A stretch of 9,440 nucleotides of DNA from Polaromonas sp. GTDB taxonomy: Bacteria; Pseudomonadota; Gammaproteobacteria; Burkholderiales; Burkholderiaceae_C. Shown here piece by piece: positions 7,385 through 9,440 of the stretch. Position 1 is the stretch's first letter. Every line of letters starts with the position of its first letter. The DNA is taken from contig JANYFF010000139.1 in NCBI GenBank assembly GCA_025362825.1, positions 1 through 9,440 on the forward strand, written 5' to 3'. A program made the position numbers and the translations under genes. The notes under the pieces are model-generated. The model was not told the DNA's origin. It was given only the letters and a program-made list of their open reading frames with translations, and searched no databases.

Positions 7385-7389
7385 CCCTT
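7385..7389 (-). promoter_or_regulatory. Ribosome binding site deciding the dadA start
   Basis: AAGGG on the minus strand ends eight bases before ATG 7376. It supports that start over the 30-residue upstream extension, whose sequence (IPKTPKNELSDLPTALF and so on) does not resemble DadA. Confidence 0.65.
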
Positions 7390-7464
7390 GCCAGGCGAAT
7401 GCCTGCAGAGCGAAAAAGGGCTGTCGGTAAGTCTGAAAGTTCATTTTTAGGTGTTTTAGGTATC

Positions 7465-7497
7465 AAAAAGGCCCGTGGCCCCGTATTCCGGGCGCCT
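7465..7497 (-). terminator. Terminator-like hairpin after the amidase, formed by repeat copy B
   Basis: On the minus strand AGG(CG)CCCG (7497-7489) pairs with CGGGCCT (7475-7469): seven base pairs with a two-base bulge and a 13-base loop. Five T follow (7469-7465). This has the form of a Rho-independent terminator and lies 14 bases past the amidase stop. If it works, dadA would need its own promoter in the bases that follow; I could not identify a convincing one. Confidence 0.5.
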
Positions 7498-7522
7498 GTC
7501 GCTATTATTTTTATAGCGATTG
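7465..7522 (-). repeat. Palindromic repeat, copy B, at the amidase 3' end
   Basis: This is a 58-bp counterpart of copy A in the same orientation, with the stem GCTAT/ATAGC (7501-7516) and a GC-rich imperfect stem (7469-7497). AGGTA at 7458-7462 extends the similarity left. The last three sense codons of the amidase gene (Gln-Ser-Leu) and its TAA stop (7511-7513) lie inside the repeat, so the element sets where that protein ends. The 88 bases between the repeat's left edge and the dadA start hold the dadA binding site and no other recognised element. Confidence 0.75.
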
Positions 7523-8845
7523 ACGCAGCGCGGCTTCTACCTGAAGCGCCAAGTCCAGCACCGCGTCGTCGTGCAACGCCGCGTGCCAGAGCATCAGCCC
7601 GACCGGCAATTGCCCCGGCGTGTGGCAGGGCAGCGAGATGGCGCAGCCGTCGAGCATATTAACCACCGCGGTATTGCGCAGCAGCAGGCCGTTGACGCGG
7701 AAAAATTCCTTGTCGTCGCTCTGGATGCTGGCAATGGACGGCGCAACGATGGGCACGGTGGGCGACAGCACGGCGTCAAAGCCTGCCAGATTGGCCTCCA
7801 TGCGGGCAATCCAGCGCTGGCGTGCACCCAGCAGGTCGATATAGTCGGCGGCGCTCATGCTGGCGCCGCGCAGTATTCGGCTCGCCACGCGCGGGTCGTA
7901 GGCGGCTTCGTTGGCGGTGATCAGCTGGCGGTGCCAGGCGTAGCTTTCGGCGGCAGAAAGGCCGCCGCCGGCATTGATGACCGCCAGTTCGCTGATGTGC
8001 GGCAGCGCGATGTCTTCAATTTGCGCACCAGCCTGCCGCAACACCGCCAGGCTGCGCGTGAAGGCTTGGGCAACCGTGCTGTCGATGCCGTCCAGCATCA
8101 CGGTATTTGTGACCGCCAACCGGCAGGATGACAGTGGCTTGCCGGCAATTTGCACACGGCGCGCAGCCAGCACCTCGTGCAGCGTGATGGCATCGCGCAC
8201 CGTTCGGGTCAGCGCGCTGACGGTGTCCAGGCTGGTGGACAGAGGCAGGGCGCCGGTGGTGGGCACCAGGCGGGCGGTGCTTTTAAAGCCGACAATGCCG
8301 CACAGCGCCGCCGGTATGCGGATCGAGCCACCGGTGTCTGACCCCAGCGCCGCAAATGCGGCGCCGGTTGCCACCGTGACCGCCGCACCTGAGGACGAGC
8401 CGCCCGGTACGCGCTCCACGCTGGTATCGGCCGGGTTCACCGGCGTGCCGTAGTGCGGGTTGTAGCCGACGCCCGAAAAAGCGAATTCCACCATGTTGGT
8501 GCGGCCAGCCAGCACGGCGCCGGCGGCGCGCAGACGGGCCACGGCCACGCTGTCGGCAGAGGCAGGCGCCGCATTCGCCAGCACGGTCGAACCTGCTGCG
8601 GTGGTTTGGTCAGCCACGTCAAACAGATCCTTGATGGATATCGGCAGACCGGCCAGCGGCGTGGGGCTGCCGGACGGCACGGCGGACGCCACCCAGGCAG
8701 TGCCACCGGGCATGTAGGCGTAACGACAGGCATCGCTGGCGGCAACCGCGTGCGCGGCGTCCAGCAGCTCTGCTGGGCTGGTCCGGCCTGCGGCCAGCGC
8801 TTTGAGGGTGTCTGGGATATCCGGAAGCGCGGGGGAGTGGCTCAT
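7511..8845 (-). CDS. Amidase-signature family hydrolase
   Basis: This encodes a 444-residue enzyme of the amidase signature superfamily, which hydrolyses amide bonds with a Ser-cisSer-Lys triad. Counting from ATG 8845, the triad is visible: Lys72 in PISIKDLFDV, cis-Ser150 in VPGGSSSGAAV, and nucleophile Ser174 in GSDTGGSIRIPAA. The 24-residue spacing from cis-Ser to nucleophile is the usual one. It resembles GatA, but no gatB or gatC is nearby, so a stand-alone amidase is more likely than a tRNA amidotransferase subunit. The substrate cannot be told from sequence. The frame opens further at ATG 8923, but the extra 26 residues are Arg/Gln-rich and unlike the family, and that start would fall inside the rpsB leader. 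ATG 8845 has no Shine-Dalgarno sequence; a C-rich stretch precedes it, and a -10-like TATAAC lies 13 bases upstream. The stop codon is supplied by repeat copy B. It diverges from rpsB. Confidence 0.9.
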   Translation of the reverse strand: MSHSPALPDIPDTLKALAAGRTSPAELLDAAHAVAASDACRYAYMPGGTAWVASAVPSGSPTPLAGLPISIKDLFDVADQTTAAGSTVLANAAPASADSVAVARLRAAGAVLAGRTNMVEFAFSGVGYNPHYGTPVNPADTSVERVPGGSSSGAAVTVATGAAFAALGSDTGGSIRIPAALCGIVGFKSTARLVPTTGALPLSTSLDTVSALTRTVRDAITLHEVLAARRVQIAGKPLSSCRLAVTNTVMLDGIDSTVAQAFTRSLAVLRQAGAQIEDIALPHISELAVINAGGGLSAAESYAWHRQLITANEAAYDPRVASRILRGASMSAADYIDLLGARQRWIARMEANLAGFDAVLSPTVPIVAPSIASIQSDDKEFFRVNGLLLRNTAVVNMLDGCAISLPCHTPGQLPVGLMLWHAALHDDAVLDLALQVEAALRQSL

Positions 8846-8857
8846 TGGGGTGGGGGG

Positions 8858-8866
8858 TGTTATACT
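8858..8866 (+). promoter_or_regulatory. Extended -10 promoter for rpsB
   Basis: TGTTATACT (8858-8866) matches the extended -10 form TGnTATAAT at all but one position. No -35 resembling TTGACA lies 16-18 bases upstream, which extended -10 promoters can do without. Transcription would start near 8873 and give an rpsB leader of about 130 bases. The -35 region lies in the first codons of the divergent amidase gene. Confidence 0.55.
8859..8864 (-). promoter_or_regulatory. Possible -10 element for the amidase, overlapping the rpsB promoter
   Basis: On the minus strand TATAAC (8864-8859) matches five of six -10 positions and overlaps the plus-strand TATACT. No -35 is recognisable. A start site 6-8 bases downstream would leave only about seven untranslated bases before ATG 8845, so the amidase message would be nearly leaderless, consistent with the missing Shine-Dalgarno sequence. 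Confidence 0.35.
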
Positions 8867-8872
8867 CGACTG

Positions 8873-9004
8873 GCTTTGCAGGCGACGATTGCGTTGTTTG
8901 CGGGCAAATCGCAAATCAGCCATTCAAGGTGTTGCCTTTTGAGCTTTTAAAAAGCCTGAAAGACGATAAGCGCTGATTTTAGACACAACCTTTGGAGTAC
9001 TTTT
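8873..9004 (+). promoter_or_regulatory. rpsB 5' leader with possible long-range stem
   Basis: The predicted leader contains an exact 8-base complement: AAATCAGC (8913-8920) with GCTGATTT (8972-8979). Inside it TTCAAGG (8923-8929) can pair with CCTGAA (8955-8960) with one bulged base, and GCTTT/AAAGC (8943-8955) forms an overlapping alternative. A Shine-Dalgarno GGAG (8994-8997) lies seven bases before the rpsB ATG. In E. coli, S2 represses its own rpsB-tsf message through the leader. Whether this leader does the same is inference; I did not fold it computationally. Confidence 0.4.
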
Positions 9005-9440
9005 ATGTCGACAAGCATGCGTGAAATGCTGGAAGCCGGCGTCCATTTCGGACATCAAACCCGCTTTTGGAACCCGAAGATGGCACCGTATATTTTCGGC
9101 CATCGCAACCGAATTCATATCATCAACCTGGAAAAATCGCTGCCGATGTTTCAGGACGCGATGAAGTTTGCCAAGCAGCTTTCCGCAAATCGTGGCACCA
9201 TTTTGATGGTCGGCACCAAGCGCCAGGCCCGCGAAACTGTCGCCATGGAAGCCAAGCGCGCCGGCGTACCCTACGTTGACCAGCGCTGGCTGGGCGGCAT
9301 GTTGACCAATTTCAAAACGGTCAAGACATCCATCAAGCGCTTGAAAGAAATGAAGGCCCAGCAGGAAGCCGGTCTCGATTCCATCAGCAAAAAAGAACAG
9401 CTCACCTTCAAGCGCGAAATCGACAAGCTTGAAAAAGACA
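9005..9440 (+). CDS. rpsB: Small ribosomal subunit protein S2 (3' end outside window)
   Basis: S2 is a 30S subunit protein bound near the head-body junction. The first 145 codons are visible; family members are about 240-250 residues. The start MSTSMREMLEAGVHFGHQTRFWNPKMAPYIF carries the S2 signature, followed by GHRNRIHIINLEKS, ILMVGTKRQARE and YVDQRWLGGMLTNFKT, all typical. The stretch at ~115-145 (RLKEMKAQQEAGLDSISKKEQLTFKREIDKLEKD) is the coiled-coil insertion of bacterial S2. ATG 9005 has GGAG seven bases upstream. tsf usually follows rpsB in bacteria; that part is out of view. Confidence 0.97.
   Translation, partial: MSTSMREMLEAGVHFGHQTRFWNPKMAPYIFGHRNRIHIINLEKSLPMFQDAMKFAKQLSANRGTILMVGTKRQARETVAMEAKRAGVPYVDQRWLGGMLTNFKTVKTSIKRLKEMKAQQEAGLDSISKKEQLTFKREIDKLEKD

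Noticed and set aside
6690..7430. 246-codon plus-strand frame opposite dadA
   Set aside because: It is the shadow of dadA; both FAD motifs of DadA lie on the minus strand.
7520..8131. 203-codon plus-strand frame opposite the amidase
   Set aside because: It is the shadow of a gene with an intact Ser-cisSer-Lys triad; Gln/Val/His-rich antisense composition.
8846..8923. N-terminal extension of the amidase from ATG 8923
   Set aside because: The 26 extra residues are unlike the family, and the start lies in the rpsB leader and upstream of the likely promoter.
1..9440. CRISPR array, prophage, insertion sequence, defence or biosynthetic cluster
   Set aside because: No evenly spaced direct repeats, transposase, integrase or clustered unknown genes were seen. 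Apart from the short palindromes, the window is conserved housekeeping sequence.

Overview
This is a chromosomal window from a GC-rich betaproteobacterium, most likely family Comamonadaceae in the Polaromonas/Rhodoferax neighbourhood. That placement is an inference. It rests on the protein sequences (the RNase R without an N-terminal helix-turn-helix domain, RimO, S2, the bifunctional Nnr) and on short palindromic repeats that look like elements common in comamonad genomes. No database was searched. There is no phage, CRISPR array, insertion sequence or defence locus visible. The window is mostly conserved housekeeping and metabolic genes packed tightly on both strands.

Layout from left to right. 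The 3' part of rimO (ribosomal protein S12 methylthiotransferase, +) runs into a hairpin terminator that it shares with a convergent tRNA-Leu(CAG) gene (-). Diverging from the tRNA is rnr (RNase R, +), followed 31 bases later by a YggT-family membrane protein gene (+). That gene ends overlapping, tail to tail, with nnr (NAD(P)H-hydrate epimerase/dehydratase, -). Upstream of nnr on the same strand are dadA (D-amino acid dehydrogenase, -) and an amidase-signature hydrolase (-). The amidase diverges from rpsB (ribosomal protein S2, +), which runs off the right edge and is preceded by a leader of about 130 bases.

How the parts fit. rimO, tRNA-Leu, rnr and rpsB all serve translation and RNA turnover. 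The minus-strand block amidase-dadA-nnr encodes small-molecule enzymes: amide hydrolysis, D-amino acid oxidation, and repair of hydrated NAD(P)H. dadA and nnr are close enough to be co-transcribed, but no functional link is demonstrated.

The most interesting structure is a short palindromic repeat, about 58 bp, present in two clear copies and perhaps a third degenerate one, all in the same orientation. One copy lies inside the nnr reading frame and is translated as an extra loop of about 19 residues. One supplies the stop codon and a terminator-like hairpin to the amidase gene. The possible third lies in frame within dadA. Other points worth a look are the apparent lack of any ATG/GTG/TTG start for full-length rnr, the overlapping back-to-back -10 elements between the amidase and rpsB, and a possible structured rpsB leader.
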